DNA of 64,000 bases from Viscum album (GCA_963277665.1 OY728130.1:426919101-426983100); one strand, 5' to 3'. Positions 25,036 to 37,548 are shown, counted from the stretch's first letter. Notes: generated from the letters alone by a model not told the origin. Numbers and translations are program-made.

Positions 25036-26500
25036 ATATTAAACAAGTGGTGATACATTTCTCTTATAGTATTTTCATATTCTAATAGTGCTTCTTCAAC
25101 CATGTGATTTTCCACAAAACGATAACCTGGTAAATTAACTTATTATACAATAATTTCCATCTATGGTCAATAATATGAATTTAAATTTCCTCATATAAAA
25201 GATTTAATGCCAAATAAATAATATATGGACTCCGAATATGAGATGAATCTAGACTATTCTTTCTTAACACTAAAGGACGAAAAATATTGTGTACCTGAGA
25301 TAAATTCACAGGTAAGGCTAATCAATAAGAAAATTGTCCAAATTAATCTAGGATTTCGTAGGGTGTAATGATCCATGTACTCAGCTTTACATTCATTCCA
25401 AAATTCATCACATTTTTAAAGAGAGATACTTTGTGAAAGACAATATCAACTACATAAAATTTAAGATCTTAACTCTGGTTTTCTGCATAAATTTTCTGCC
25501 TACTCTGAGTTGTCCTCATATGTTTCTAAATCATCAATAATTTATCACCCACTTCATCTAATAATTATTTCACCATAAAAAATTTCCCCAAATTCATCCA
25601 CAAAGCTAGAGTTTCACACAACTTTCCATACAATACCTCAAATTGTAAAATCTGTATCCTAGAATGAAAACTATAGTTATATGAAAACTCAAATAAATAA
25701 TTATGTTGATCCCAAAATATAGGAAATTTTAGTGAATAAAATAAAATCATGTACTCAAATCTTTTAATGGTTTACTCATTATATCAATAATATTGAGGAT
25801 GAAAAGCAATGCTGAAATTTTACTCAGTTTTAAATAATTTCGGAAGGCCTTTCCCAAATGTAGAAGTGAACCTAAGATCATAGTCATATACAATAGAGTG
25901 GGAACACCATTTAATATGAAAATCTATATGAGGTAAAATCTAGAAGGTTTATAGAATGATATATTATCTCAAATAACAATTGATTTTATAGATTTAGTCA
26001 GTCGATCAATAATAAATCAAATCACTTTATTACCTAGATAATTGTTTGGTAGTCTATACACAAATTCCATGGATATATTTTACCATTTCCACACTAGAAC
26101 TGGAATGGATTGAAGCATCCCCTTTCGAAGTTGTATCTTTTATTTAAGTTGTAGATGATTAAAATTTTCATGGTAAAATATACAATATCTCTTTACATTC
26201 CATCCCTCTAGTAATACTCCTAAAGGTCCCAATACTTCTTAGTTATTCCAGGATGAACTGAAAATGGAGAACTATGACCTTTAGTTAATAACTATTTATT
26301 CCCCTGTGAATATCATGGAATATATATATTATTTTCACAATTCTAAAAATATAATATTTATAAATGTTAAATTGGGGAAACATACCCTTTCTCAGCAATT
26401 CTATCTTTTTGTCTAACTCATGGTCTTACTTCTGTGCTTGCATAATTCTGTCTAACAGAGATGATTTTAATGGAACCTAAAACAAAATTGAAATATTTAC
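25036..26500 (-). pseudogene. Ty3/gypsy integrase (element A), degenerate
   Basis: Minus-strand reading, in order: an N-terminal part with FSVHPGITKKYWDL (about 26250), the core piece DRLTKSIKS (about 25990), NGVPTLL, then EFSYNYSFHSRIQ and FEVLYGKLCETLALW at 25600-25690, which match the well-conserved 'EFAYNNSYHSSIQ..EALYGRKCRSP' region. Next is the C-terminal domain (VVDIVFHKVSLFKNVMNFG, LALPVNLSQVHNIF, about 25270-25440). It ends with EALLEYENTIREMYHHLF near 25040, the usual end of plant gypsy integrases. The enzyme inserts cDNA into host DNA. Many stops and frame changes make it a pseudogene. Confidence 0.88.
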
Positions 26501-27097
26501 TACACAAGAAACATCCAACCAAAATTCATCAAATCATTATCCAAGGGACCATGTTTCAAATGTAACATGATTAATTATTCATGATGTTTTTGACTCAAGG
26601 ATCCACCACTTATTCACTTTTACATAATGGTAATTAATTTTGTAGTCATTATCCTATATCATTTACAACCATTTTTCTACCGCATGTTTAATTAGCTCTG
26701 AGTTAATATATACATCAAACCATTATTGTTGGTATATATATACATATTTCAAATTTAGATCTATATAAATGATCTCTCCAAATTATTAAATGGAAAACCT
26801 CATTTTCTAATTCCAAATCTTGTGTGGGATAATTTATCTTTTGAGGTTTTTGTTTTCTTAAAGCATAATAAATTATATGATCATTCTACATCAAAATAAA
26901 ATGATGTCCAATAAATGAAGCATCGCTGTAGAAGAAAAACCACCATTTCTAAAAGGTAGGGCCTAAACTAAAGAATTCACCAATCTTCATTTAGTTTTAG
27001 AAGGATCAACTAACTTTCTATCTTTATTTTTAATGATCCTATATAAATAAATCTATTGAAATCAGAAATAAATTTTTTTCAATTTCCAATATGAATT
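26501..27097 (-). pseudogene. RT end and RNase H of element A, degenerate
   Basis: Just inside the C insertion, the minus strand gives VDPSKTK (counterpart of 'VDPSKVEAV', about 27030), then the RNase H start with CSDAS-like residues in changed form. KINYPTQDLELENEVF and WRDHLYRSKFEI follow (about 26760-26840), clear matches to '[25 protein letters not shown]'. Part of the RT connection seems deleted. The segment carries on the RT reading from 40166-40750, which proves that C split A. Confidence 0.85.
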
Positions 27098-27102
27098 ATT
27101 TT
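27098..27102. other. Probable target site duplication of C, left (atttt)
   Basis: Five bases before the LTR start. The right side has atatt at 40161-40165, one mismatch. Confidence 0.55.
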
Positions 27103-27338
27103 TTTTGGCTCCTCAGGTGTTAATTATATTTTAATAATAACAAATAATATATATCTTGTAAATCCTATTTATCTATCTAGAATCATGTGTACAGATGATT
27201 AGTTTTTTTATATATTAAATAATTATTATAAATAAAATTTTATTTCTATATAATGAAATTATTTTATGAATGATTATGTTTAATTGATTCATTGGGTATA
27301 ATTTTTTAAGTCTGCATACAGATATTTGGCTAATTCCT

Positions 27339-27616
27339 AGACACTCTGACCCAAACACCTTGACCAGACACCGTGACCCAGACACCATGACCTAGACACC
27401 ATGGCCAGACACAGTGACCCGACCCCGTGGCCCAGACACCATGACCAAACTCCTTGACGAGACCCCATGACAGAGACACCCAGACCAAACACCATGAACC
27501 AGACACTGTGTCTAGACACCGTGACCCAGACACCGTGACTAGACACTGTGACCAGACACCGTGACCATAAACTGTGAATCAGATACTGTGACCAGACACC
27601 ATGATCCCAACACCAC
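27339..27616. repeat. 13/14-bp tandem array 'agacaccgtgacc(c)' in LTR C
   Basis: About 21 imperfect copies of agacaccgtgacc, alternating 13 and 14 bp. The other LTR has a matching array of about 22 copies at 37801-38096. Minus-strand frames full of G, V, S, W, C and L here are simply repeat translations. Confidence 0.9.
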
Positions 27617-27640
27617 ATACGTGCTACCCTTCCTGATCTC

Positions 27641-27648
27641 TATAAAAC
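27641..27648 (+). promoter_or_regulatory. TATA-like site A in LTR C
   Basis: tctctataaaacta directly after the tandem array, conserved as tctctataaacta at 38115. It could be the LTR promoter, with the array as upstream region; not proven. Confidence 0.35.
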
Positions 27649-28196
27649 TATGACATCATAAATATTTCACCACTCAAATAAAATGAATGAGAAATTATAT
27701 TATAGACATACCACATCTATGTTAGAGGGTTTCTAGATAGATTGTGACACCGTTCTTTAATCTATTTTTTCTTTTCTCAATTTAATTTCTAACAGTCATA
27801 TTTGAATCTTTTAAATGAAATGACACAATTAATGTTTCTTTGTAGAGATTTAACTTGATAGTACACGGTACAAGGTGTATAATACACACATCCTGTCGAC
27901 ATCAACACATGAACTCCAAGGAAAAAAAGAACTGTGTGGCCAGAAAAAAAAACGATTATAAAGAAATAAGTGTGTGAGCGATAACAAGTAAGAAAAAAAA
28001 TCATGAAATAAGAACCAACAAATGTAAATCGACACTTCTGAAGAACTCATGAAGAAAACTCCAATCCTAGAGTAGAGAAAATTTTCGCACTATCAACTCC
28101 ATTAAGAACACGATCCAGATTTAGATGACTTGTGATGATCTATTTTTCGCAAGAGGAATTGATTCCTACATCTCCTTTATCAGAGAAGTCTAGAGC

Positions 28197-28204
28197 TATA
28201 TAAA
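28197..28204 (+). promoter_or_regulatory. TATA-like site B in LTR C
   Basis: TATATAAA in gagctatataaacc. The matching place in the 3' LTR (near 38670) reads agctgcatagac, so it is mutated there. This is an alternative position for the LTR promoter. Confidence 0.4.
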
Positions 28205-28928
28205 CCAATAATCAGAGAAATTTTAACCTTATCTCATCATCTTTACACTGTTGTGTGTTGTTTTTATCTTTTTTTGAAGTGTGTTTCTATCCTTATAAAA
28301 ATACACACTATATCCTACATTAAACTGAAGGATAAAAGATATTCTTTCTTATACATCTTTTTAAACATGTGTATTCCCACAGATAAGTGTGCAAGAGGTC
28401 CCTCTATGACCAGAAATTTCATACCCATGAAGAACTGTGGAAGAGGTCATCTGACCTGGATTGTCATGTGTACTATTGTCTACCCTATCTAGGGTGTGGA
28501 TCAATTTAATTAATATAAACTACTTGGAGGTAGGTGATCACCATGTGGAGTGGATTAGGCCTCGACTTGATACTGAACCACTTGTTTTATATCCAATGTG
28601 TAGTTTAATTTAATTTTCCCTATTTTACTGTATAATTTGAAAATCACAAAAATCACATTGATTGTTAATCTTGGAAATAAGTTATAATTGTTTTTGATAT
28701 ATTTTAATTGCTTCAAAAGTGATATTGATAACTGATATTAAGATTAATGAGAATTAATCAATTTTTTGATAAGTTATTTAAATAGAAAAAAATTAATAAC
28801 CATATTACATTGATTAACTATGATCTATTTAAATTTATTTGGGAACCTTTTTAAGAATAATTTTTAAACAGAAATTGTTATAGAAATTCAATTCACTCCG
28901 TCTTGAGTACTATACTCCAACCAACATT

Positions 28929-28940
28929 TGGTATCAAAGG
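28929..28940 (+). promoter_or_regulatory. Primer binding site of element C (tRNA-iMet)
   Basis: tggtatcaaagg begins two bases after the LTR. It matches the 3' end of plant initiator tRNA-Met (tggtatcagagc) with few changes. Confidence 0.88.
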
Positions 28941-29065
28941 GTGTTTTTTGTTCCTCTTTAGTCTCTGTTTTTGACCCCATTCAGCTGTGATTTCAGCTGT
29001 ACATTAAAGATCTATAAATTTATGTTAATCATAAATTTCTATCTCTTGCAAAGTAATTATTTATC

Positions 29066-30650
29066 ATGGATAATAGATTGGAATGTGTTTCCCCAAACAG
29101 ACCACAATTCATTAATGGAACTAATTATGCCCAATGGAAAATTAAAATGAAAATGCATTGAGAAAAAATGAGTTTTTAAACATTGTCTTTAATTATAGAT
29201 GAGTATAAGATTCTTGATACTACGAGAATCAGTTGGGGTGACCCTACCATGTATGCCTACAATAAAATTTTCACATCCATGAATTCTTTATATTTTTCTT
29301 TAAGATATGAGTAATTTAATAGAATTTATACAAGTAAAATGTCCCATGAAATTTGGGATACCATGTCTGTTTCACCTGAAGGAACGTTTTGTGTGAAAGA
29401 GATGATACCTAATACTTAAACTACAAAATATTATAACATTCAAATGAAACATGTTTATCCTATTTGTGACATGTATCTTAGGTTCAATGAAAATTTTAAC
29501 AAAATGGTTTCTCTTTGAAGGATGTTACTACCAAATAACATATCATGAGGATTCATAAGTTCCTACCAGAGATATGGAGAGGAACCTACGCCTATATTAG
29601 AGAATCATGCGATATTATCATGTAACCTATAAAAGAACTCATTTGAAAATTGATGATGTATGAAGAGGAGTTGAAAGTCAACATGGAAGAGGAGGATGAA
29701 ACCAACAAAATTAGATGTGTTTAAGACCACCACCTATAAACACAAAGAGAAAAGAAAACTAGAAGTCTATATATAATTTTCCAGTAGTGAACAATCACCA
29801 CCTGACAATGATTAGAAGATGACTTATTTACACAGATGGTTAAAGAGATTTTATAAGATAAAGAACCTTTTCAAAAATCCTAACTTTATGGTAATATATG
29901 ATCAAAAAAGAATATATAATAACGATTGGAAAAGAAGTTCAAAAGGTGATTAGATAGTCTACTATGAATGCAAGAAAAGGAGACATATAAAGTCTGACAG
30001 TCCTAAGCTCGGGTACAAAAATAAATACGATGGAAAATATAGAAAGTATAAAAACGAAATGAATGCAACATTATGTTCATATGATGATAGTTCAAGTGAC
30101 ATAGAATCTTCACCCGATGAATAGGATAATAGATCCCATATGTGCTTAATGAAAAACACATCTGAGGAATCCCTAGAATCTCCTATAGACAATTACTATT
30201 ATTCTGGAGTAGCGAGTGACTCTGAAAATAAATCTAATAAAGAAATGTTTGAGTATTATAATATTCTTGAAGAAACATGCAATCAACTAAAATATAAATA
30301 TATGTATTAAAAAATATCTTGCTCTTATCTCAACTATTAAAATTGAACTCAGTGTAGAAATGGAGAAAAATGCTCAATTACTCAAATAAAACATTGAAAT
30401 AATGAGATATTGAAAAAGGATCTTGAAATGTTTACTAATGGAAAAGATACCTTGGTAAAAATTATAGGTAAACATATTTCTCCTAAATATACTAATGGCA
30501 TTGGATATCAACCTGGTAAAATAGATTTTGGAAGATATAATTTTGTTTCAAAATCAAGGAAATATATCATTAATCATTGTTATATAAAACATTCATCTAG
30601 TTTAAATAATGATACACTCTCTAATATTTCCTAATTTTTGGACCAAATAG
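29066..30650 (+). pseudogene. Ty1/copia gag (element C), degenerate
   Basis: Starts at ATG 29066 with MDNRLECVSPNRPQFINGTN then YAQWKIKMKMH, the typical copia gag N-terminus ('..FNG.NY..WK.KM..'), and hits a stop soon after. Further on are residues like FNENFNKMVSL, an RNA-binding zinc knuckle region at about 29960-30004 read as YYECKKRRHIKSDSP, and a later acidic part. In the knuckle the first and last cysteines of CCHC have become Y and S, so metal binding is lost. Gag packages element RNA. The gag stop pattern and frameshifts show a dead copy. Confidence 0.85.
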
Positions 30651-30689
30651 ATTTTATTTATCAATTACATTACATAATGCTTTTAGGAA

Positions 30690-31100
30690 TCCTATGAAAC
30701 AGATATGGGTTCCTGAAGCACTAGTCACAATTATTTCAGGGACCAAACAAGTCTCGGTGCCAACATGTATTTTCATTTCACCATTTTGTAGGAAAGATGG
30801 TTATATAGATCCTAAAAAGATTATGGAACGTGGAAATTGGGTGTTCACGAAACATGATAGTAAAATATTCATGCCTCAAGAATTTTACAAAAATTGATGG
30901 TGGACATGTCACCTTTAGTGAAAATTCCAAAGGGGAGATTATTGGCCTTTGGCCAAATTGGAATCTCTAGCTCAGTTTTGATTTCAAAAGTACTTTTTGT
31001 TAATGGATTGAAATATAATCTTCTTAGTATTTCAAAACATTATGATGATGGATTTCATGTTAATTTTAAAGATGATGCTTGAAATTTTTGTAATTCTAAA
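30690..31100 (+). pseudogene. Copia protease region (element C), active site lost
   Basis: Reads IWVPEALVT, then NWVFTKHDSK where copia proteases have 'W.LDSGCS.HMTG', followed by a DGGHV-like start and FGQIGISSSVLISKVLFVNG, LKYNLLSISKHYDDGFHVNF. The flanks match well, but the aspartate motif DSG is not visible. It would cleave the Gag-Pol polyprotein. Two open pieces (30694-30897 and 30894-31082) overlap in different frames: a frameshift in the middle. Confidence 0.8.
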
Positions 31101-31179
31101 AATGAATTAGCATATTTTTCATTAAGAAATGAAAATGTTTACTCAGTTAACACAAATTATTTTGACTCTCAAAATCCTT

Positions 31180-32300
31180 CATGTTTAAGTGAATTTCACA
31201 AAGAATCATGTCTTCGGAATAAGAGAATAGGACACTGTAATATTCACTCTCTTATAATGTTTAATTGAAAAATTATAGTCAAAGAACTAGCCAAACTTCA
31301 GTTTCCAAATGATAAAGTGTGTTATACTTTTCAAAAGGGAAAACAATAAAAATATCTTTCAAACCCAAGAAATAGTTGTCAACTTCTCAACCTGTCTAAC
31401 ATGTTCACATAGATTTTTTAAACCATCTATAGTTTCTAGTTTTAATGGGAAGAACTATGTTTATCTGGTTGTATATGATTTTTTTTAGATATACATGGAC
31501 TTTTTTTGGCTCAAGAAGTGAAGAATTCCATCATTTTTCCAAATATGCCAAAACTGTAGAAACTATGAGTGGACAAAGAATTAAATCCATAAGAAATGAT
31601 ATTGGCCAAGAGTTCAAAATTCATGAGTTTGAATCCTTTTCTAAAAAATGGATATTGTCATAATATCTCTGCCCGTAGAACACCTCAACTGAATGGAGTT
31701 GTGAAAATAAGAATTTGATCCATTCATGTTATTTTTAGAACCATGCATAGTGAATATGATATACCTATTTATTTTTTGGGTTGAATTTATAAATAAAGCA
31801 TGCTACTTTATAAATAGATTATTTATTAGACAGATTCTTAAAATAACTCCATATGAGTTGTGGAATAATTGAAAACCCAAAGTAATATATTTTAATGTTT
31901 TTGGTTGAAAAGTCTATTTCCTTAATATTAAGGATGATGTTGTCAAATTTTCATCCAAGAGTGATGAAGGAATATTTTTATGATATTAAATCTTTAGTAA
32001 AGACTATACACTGTTTAATAAAAGAATTAAATATGTGGAAGAATCTGTTCGTATCAAATTTGATGAAACATATCCACATGAACATAAGCCCACTCTAGTG
32101 AACTTGGAGGATGATGTATCAAATCTGAACATTAATTCAAAATCCTCTAACCATCCTGTGAAGGAATATATAAAAGCATCTAGTTTTGGAAATTATTTAG
32201 ATTCAATTCACAATGAACTTGTCCCTATTCAAGAACCAAAAATCACTAATCCGTCTTTTTCAATAGGGGTTAAAACTCTTAAGAACCATCCATTAGATGT
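31180..32300 (+). pseudogene. Copia integrase (element C), degenerate
   Basis: The GAG-pre-integrase segment reads RNKRIGHCNIHSLIMFN and later ELAKLQFPNDKVCYTFQKGK (about 31210-31345); the zinc-binding histidine and one cysteine are partly kept. The core follows: NGKNYVYLVVYDFF, YTWTFFGSRSEEFHHFSKYA, IKSIRNDIGQEFKIHEFESF (31560-31640, with D to N at a catalytic-like position), then RTPQLNGVV in another frame. ACYFINRLFIRQILKITPYE and a C-terminal region with KSDEGIF, EESVRIKFDET come last. Many stops. In working elements it joins cDNA to host DNA. Confidence 0.88.
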
Positions 32301-33240
32301 TTTTTGTATTTGACTTAGTTAAAGAAACTCAAAATAGAGTTTCTATTAGATATCAGGTTGAACATCAAGTCTCATTAGCACTACCTGAACCTAAAAACAT
32401 GAATGATGCTATAAATGATGAATTTGGGGTGATTTCTATACAAGATGAACTTAATCTGTTTGAAACGAATAATGATTGGAAACTCATTGATAGACCCAAA
32501 GACACATTTGTGATAGACAATAAATGGGTGTTTAGAAATAAGGTAGATGAATCTGGTAATATTGTTTTAAACATGGAAATAATAGATGAACAAGGCTATA
32601 GTTATAAAGAATGAATTTAACATGAAGAGACCATTGCACAAATAGCTGGACTTGAAGCCATCGGAATTATGTTTTCGTATGATGCAGATATTAATTTAAA
32701 ACAATATCAAATGAATATTAAAATAGAATTTCTAAATGGGTATATAGTTGAGGATGTCTTTGTTGAGGAACCCCCTAGTTTTTCAAATCCCCATTTTCCA
32801 TATCATATTTTTGAATTATAAATAGCTTTATATTGTTTAAAACAAGCTCCAAGAGACTAGTATGACAGATTAAGTATTTTTCATATTTCCAATTTTTTTA
32901 AAGAAGGAATATCTGATCCTACGATTTTTATAAAATTAATTTCCAATGATGTTTTAGTAGTTAAAATTTATATTGATGAAATTATATTTGGATCTTCAAA
33001 AAATTCATTATTTATTGAATTTTCCAAAATGATGCAAAATGAATTTGAAATGAGATTAACGGGTGAACTAAAATTATTTGTTGGATATAAAATGTTTCAA
33101 AACAATGATGGAATTATTTTATACCCAATATAATATATTAATGATCTTATAAAACTTTTTGGATTTGATATCACTAAAAGTTGTGAAACTCCAATGAGTA
33201 CTACTTGTAATTTTGAAGATGGTGAATATGGAAAATCTAA
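32300..33240 (+). pseudogene. Copia reverse transcriptase (element C), degenerate
   Basis: Begins near 32400 with NDAINDEFGVISIQDELNLF, then DWKLIDRPKDTFVIDNKWVF and RNKVDESGNIV. It goes on through FLNGYIVEDVFVEEPPSF, LYCLKQAPRD-YDRL and KIYIDEIIFGSS. The catalytic YVDD box is YIDE here, so the second aspartate is gone. Then SLFIEFSKMMQNEFEMRLTG, ELKLFVGYKM and ETPMSTTCNFEDGE. It is colinear over the whole domain with stops and one frame change near 32615. It copies the element RNA into DNA in active relatives. Confidence 0.9.
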
Positions 33241-33897
33241 TGATGAGATCTGTTAAAGATGAATGATTTGAAGTTTTATCTACCTAACTGATAGCTGAAC
33301 TATCACTATGTTTAGTGTATGTATGTGTGCTTGTTTTCAAGAAAACCCTAAGTAATCACATTTAAATTTTGTTAAAATAATTTTAAAATACCTCAATCAT
33401 ACACCAAATCTAGGACTCCTCTATCACAGAGGAAAATAATTTTAGTTAGTGAGTTATTCTGATGTAGACTTCGGTGGTTGTAACAAAGATAGAAAAATCA
33501 CCTCTGGAATATGTCACTTTATAAGAAAGTCATTATAATTATGGTTTTTGTGAGAATAAAAATTATGTTGCATTATCTACTACAAAAGCTAAATACATAG
33601 CTGCATGTAGTTGTTGTGCACAAAGTTTTTGGATGAAACACACATGAATAGATTTTGGAAATCAATTTAGGCATTTACCTATAAATTTTTACAATATAAG
33701 TACTATTAACATATCAAAAAATCTTATTCCACACTCTAGGACAAAAAATATTGATGTAAAACCTCACTTTCTACGAGATCATTATAAAAAAGATGACATC
33801 ACTTTGGAATTCATTAGCACTGAATATCAGCTCGTTGATATATTCACTAAACCATTAAATTCTGAAAGTATATATTTAATCATTCATAAATTGTGAA
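33241..33897 (+). pseudogene. Copia RNase H (element C), degenerate
   Basis: Continues from RT: MFSVCMCACFQENPK, then LKYLNHTPNLGL, YSDVDFGGCNKDRKITSG, YIAACSCCAQSFWMKHT, NISKNLIPHSRTKNIDVKPH, FLRDHYKKDDITLEFIST and QLVDIFTKPLNSE. These are the standard landmarks in the right order, with SDAD changed to SDVD. The domain removes RNA from the RNA-DNA hybrid. Several stops interrupt it. The pol region ends near the taa at about 33902. Confidence 0.9.
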
Positions 33898-34458
33898 TAA
33901 TAAATCTTAATTAGTCTTTGTACTGTTTCACATCTTACTATTTCACAGTTTACGTTTTTGCAAGTCACTCTCTAACAGTTCTATAGTTTTTCTATCTTAT
34001 GAATTGATGTTTCATGTTTATAGTATCATAGTAACTATTTCTCAGTTACTATATTTCACTTACTGGCTAAAACAATATGGTTGCAGAGTTTATAAATCAC
34101 ATAGTAAGCAACTCACTGTGATATCCAGTTACAGTCTCACTATGAAATCCAGTTATAGTCTCACTGTGTAATCTAGTTATGGTCTCACCGAGAAATCAAG
34201 TTACGATCTCAGAATGAGTGTCTATTACGTTCTCACCATAAAAACCCATAATTTTTTAATTAAAAAATTATAACCAGTATTGAGATAATTAATTATTTTA
34301 CCCTTTTAATTTCCTTTTCTTTTCATACCTTGATGCTTGATATCCTTAAATGATAAAATGAAAGAAGTTCCACTCCTTTCATCACCTAATCTCTCTTCTC
34401 TAAAACTTTAATACCTCATTCATCCTTTCTCTCTTTGGAACATTCTTTGAATTCCCAG
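33898..34458 (+). other. Spacer between pol and env-like region of C
   Basis: Non-coding. It contains the 24-bp tandem repeat (34113-34243), short inverted runs such as ttttttaattaaaaaatta near 34252, and pyrimidine-rich DNA up to the next ATG at 34460. Confidence 0.6.
34113..34243. repeat. Exact 24-bp tandem repeat
   Basis: Units start tcac or tcag at 34113, 34137, 34161, 34185, 34209 and (partial) 34233, all exactly 24 bp apart. The consensus is tcactgtgaaatccagttatagtc. Substitutions differ between units, but the length never does. Confidence 0.88.
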
Positions 34459-34459
34459 A

Positions 34460-37390
34460 ATGAAACGTCAATCCTCATACCCCCTCGGGATTTGTAGTTC
34501 AAAGAAGAAAATGAAAATAACAACAAAGTTAGCACCCAAAGGTCCTTTTAATTTGACCCTGGTGAATAGAGTAGTAATCCCTGAAAAGGAAATATGCCTC
34601 ATGTGGATACTATCAAGTAAGTCTCTAGTATTGAATGTACATAGAGGGAAAGGACAGCTGGATTGGTTCACAAAGGAGGATATGCTGATTTCCCCAAAAT
34701 TAGTTTCACAGTTCTATTAATATGTTCAATTTTTTTGATATATTAGATGATTTTGTTGTGTGAAGCTCAATAAATGGCCAGAGATGCACCTTTTATTCGA
34801 TTTTATGGGATGCATGACATATGATACATCATGAAGGTATTTTTGAGGAATACCAGAGAGGTCCTACTTTTCAAAGTGATATCTTTTCTAGAAGATGCAT
34901 TGGGAAGATTAACTAGGAATTAAACAAAGCGATGATCCATAGCTGCTGAGCTAGATGGTAAAACCAAACTTCTGTTTATGTCTATCCAGAATCTGATTAT
35001 CTCTAGAAAATGTGATTTTGATACACTCAAGTATTAGTATGTATATTTGATACATCTCAAGAAAATATGGACATAATATCAACCTTTGAAAATATGATAT
35101 ACTCCATATGCGTGAGTTGATAAAAAACCTCCAGGTCAACTTCCATGTTCTATTCATGGCTTATCTCAGCTATGATTCATGAAAAATGGTTGGTTGGACT
35201 ACATGAGGAAGCCATTAAAGACTGTGGATTCTGTTTAAAAAAGATACAGTAAAGAGAATGAAAATCAGTTGAGAAAAGCATATGTGGAAGATAATGAGAG
35301 GGTTTATAGAAAGTCTAATATGGTGGACCACTACTGAAAACCTAGAGTCTTTTCTGATCTTGGTTTCAAACCAGATTATATTGTTGAGTATTCCGATGAG
35401 AAAGTAGTGGTAGAGTCTATTTCTCATACAGGGAAAACTGTCCTGGATGAGAAGAATAGTGAAACTGTTCTCCAATACATAATTAAGAAGAAAGTGTCTG
35501 TTCTTAAAGAAGTTGTTGATCTGCAAGGAATACATGCTTCAAAGGAATAATATATTGTTGTTATATGTGAAAAATATTTTTTATAAGGGAATATAGAAGA
35601 AGAACATTCTCTTATGCCCGAAGCTTCTTTTGAGGAATATGTATAGGAAAACTCTATTACTAAATTTTTCCCGTTTTCTGAAGAGAGAATGGAAATATCC
35701 TTTAAGTTGGCTAAAAATGAAATGGGTGAGGATATTTGGGATGAGATACTGTAAGTATATCACAGATATAAATATATTGGACCTAAGAATTATGTACCAA
35801 TTAAGGGGTAGCAGCACTCGAATATGGAACCTGTTGACGTCCCTAATCTAATTGATCTATGCTCAATGGATATATGGTACAAATTCCCTAGTTATTGTGA
35901 TGATAATGAATCCCAGGAATCCACAGTTAAAGGTATCGATAAGCCTACTGTGTTTCAATTGAAAGCAGTGTCATATCTTCATGATATAGCTGCAAAGTAA
36001 CCTGAACTTGTCTTAGCTCCAATTTCCGAACGTTCTTCAAAAAACTATCTTCCTTGGTATATAAAAATGATTTGAATGCTTTTGGAGGAACGATATTGAT
36101 TGGATTTGAAAAACTCATGAATACCCAACCGGATCCTATAATAAATTTGAGTGAAAAATATGCTTCCCTATTATTGGAAAAGATCCTATAGAAGATCTAA
36201 CCAGAGATGCTTCATGAGATTCAAGAGACCATAATTAAGAATAAAGTGTTAAGTGATGATGTGAAGTATCATCGAGGTATGGTTGAAGATATGCAGATAG
36301 TGCTGAAATCAAGACTAGAACATGTTTCTCATCCTATTGAGGATGTTGTTAGTCCGGTTCCACAAGGCATTGCCTCCCTGATTCAACCTAATCTAACCTC
36401 CTTGGCTGACACGGTAGATGATTGAAACAAGATAATTGTTCAATATATGTGTGAGCTTGTTATTGGTCTTAACACAATGACTGATGAGTTTAAATGATAT
36501 CTCCATAATGTTATAAATCAACTGATGTCCCATACTTCAGCTATTAAAACTTATAATACTTCTGGATAGTCATCTCAACCCTCTTTGGATAGTGATCTTC
36601 TCAGAGCAGTTTTCAAAGAGGAACTTCAGGTTGTGCTCTGTGGTTTTGAAAAATAGTCTCTATCGGAAGTTGTTCAGAACAGTGATAATATTCTTCACAT
36701 GGTGAGAATTAATTCAAAAATTTAAAATGATGCTCAAGATAATAATACTAAGAATGTGTAATTCTACTTCAATAAGATCTTTTCAAAGCATGACATGACC
36801 AACAATATCAAGTACCTAGTATAGAATCTGACAATCCATCTTGTCACTCAATATTTCAAAACTCAAGTCTAAAAGCTCTATGATTTTACTCCATTGTTAG
36901 ACAAGTTTATTGAAAATATAGTTGAATTTCAGAAATCCATACGTAATGGTTGAGAGATCATTACTGACCCCATTATGATTTTGAGGACTTATCTTAATGT
37001 CTAGAGTAATTTTATTGTGGCTCCAGCAGCTGAACCCTTGGGACCTAGTTTTCCTACCATCTCATCCTCTTCCTTTCCTAAACCTTTAGGTATATCTCTC
37101 AATATCTATTTTAGATCATACATGTTACCCTTGATCAACAGTTTCCTTAGACTTCCACTAAACCTACCATGGCCCCGTCAATTTTTGTAGGACTGCTTTT
37201 ACCTTCTCGGTTCGTTGGATCCCTTCCTTCTTCACCTTCTACATATACTCCTGCAGTATCTACTGCTAATACTTGCAAAGGAAATGAGAATACATCCAGT
37301 GTTGAAGAATATTGAATACAATATTTTGATAGTGATCTTGTGGAGTTTGTTCTGATGCCTACTATTTGTAATGCCTCTTCTATATCTATC
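34460..37390 (+). pseudogene. Env-like region of SIRE-type element C, degenerate
   Basis: SIRE/Maximus elements carry an extra reading frame of uncertain function between pol and the 3' LTR, sometimes called env-like. Here a first open part runs 34460-34720 from an ATG (lysine- and serine-rich start). Diverged protein-like sequence follows with stops. A clean open segment at 36207-36425 has a charged, helix-like composition (HEIQETIIKNKVL, DMQIVLKSRLEHV) suggestive of coiled coil. Proline- and serine-rich stretches follow near 37040-37260. I see no signal peptide, cleavage site or clear membrane anchor, so envelope function is not supported; the call rests mainly on position and length. Confidence 0.6.
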
Positions 37391-37548
37391 TAATGGATTT
37401 TGAACTCTTATTATCTATTTCTTATTTATTTTTTTTGATAATCCCAAAAGGGCGAGAGCTATGAACATCAAGAGATATGCTATGCACACTAAGGGAGAGA
37501 CACATTTCTATATGATTAGATATCTCACCCACATGATTTGTGATAATC
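37391..37548 (+). other. Untranslated end of element C
   Basis: Lies between the env-like region and the polypurine tract. A polypyrimidine-like run ttatttattttttttgataatc precedes a purine-rich stretch. No frame. Confidence 0.5.

Larger units (their letters stand above)
27103..28926 (+). repeat. 5' LTR of element C
   Basis: Aligns with 37563-40160. The expected TGTTGG start has decayed to ttttgg here, while the other copy keeps tgttgg. The end is ccaaca. It contains a 13/14-bp tandem array (27339-27616), two TATA-like sites, and the conserved end 'cttgagtactata'. Open frames on the minus strand at 27330-27618 are translations of the tandem array. Confidence 0.9.

Noticed and set aside
27330..27618. 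Two minus-strand open frames of 67 and 93 codons with a regular G/V/S/W/C pattern
   Set aside because: They are translations of the 13/14-bp tandem array in LTR C. The matching array in the other LTR does not keep them as an open frame.
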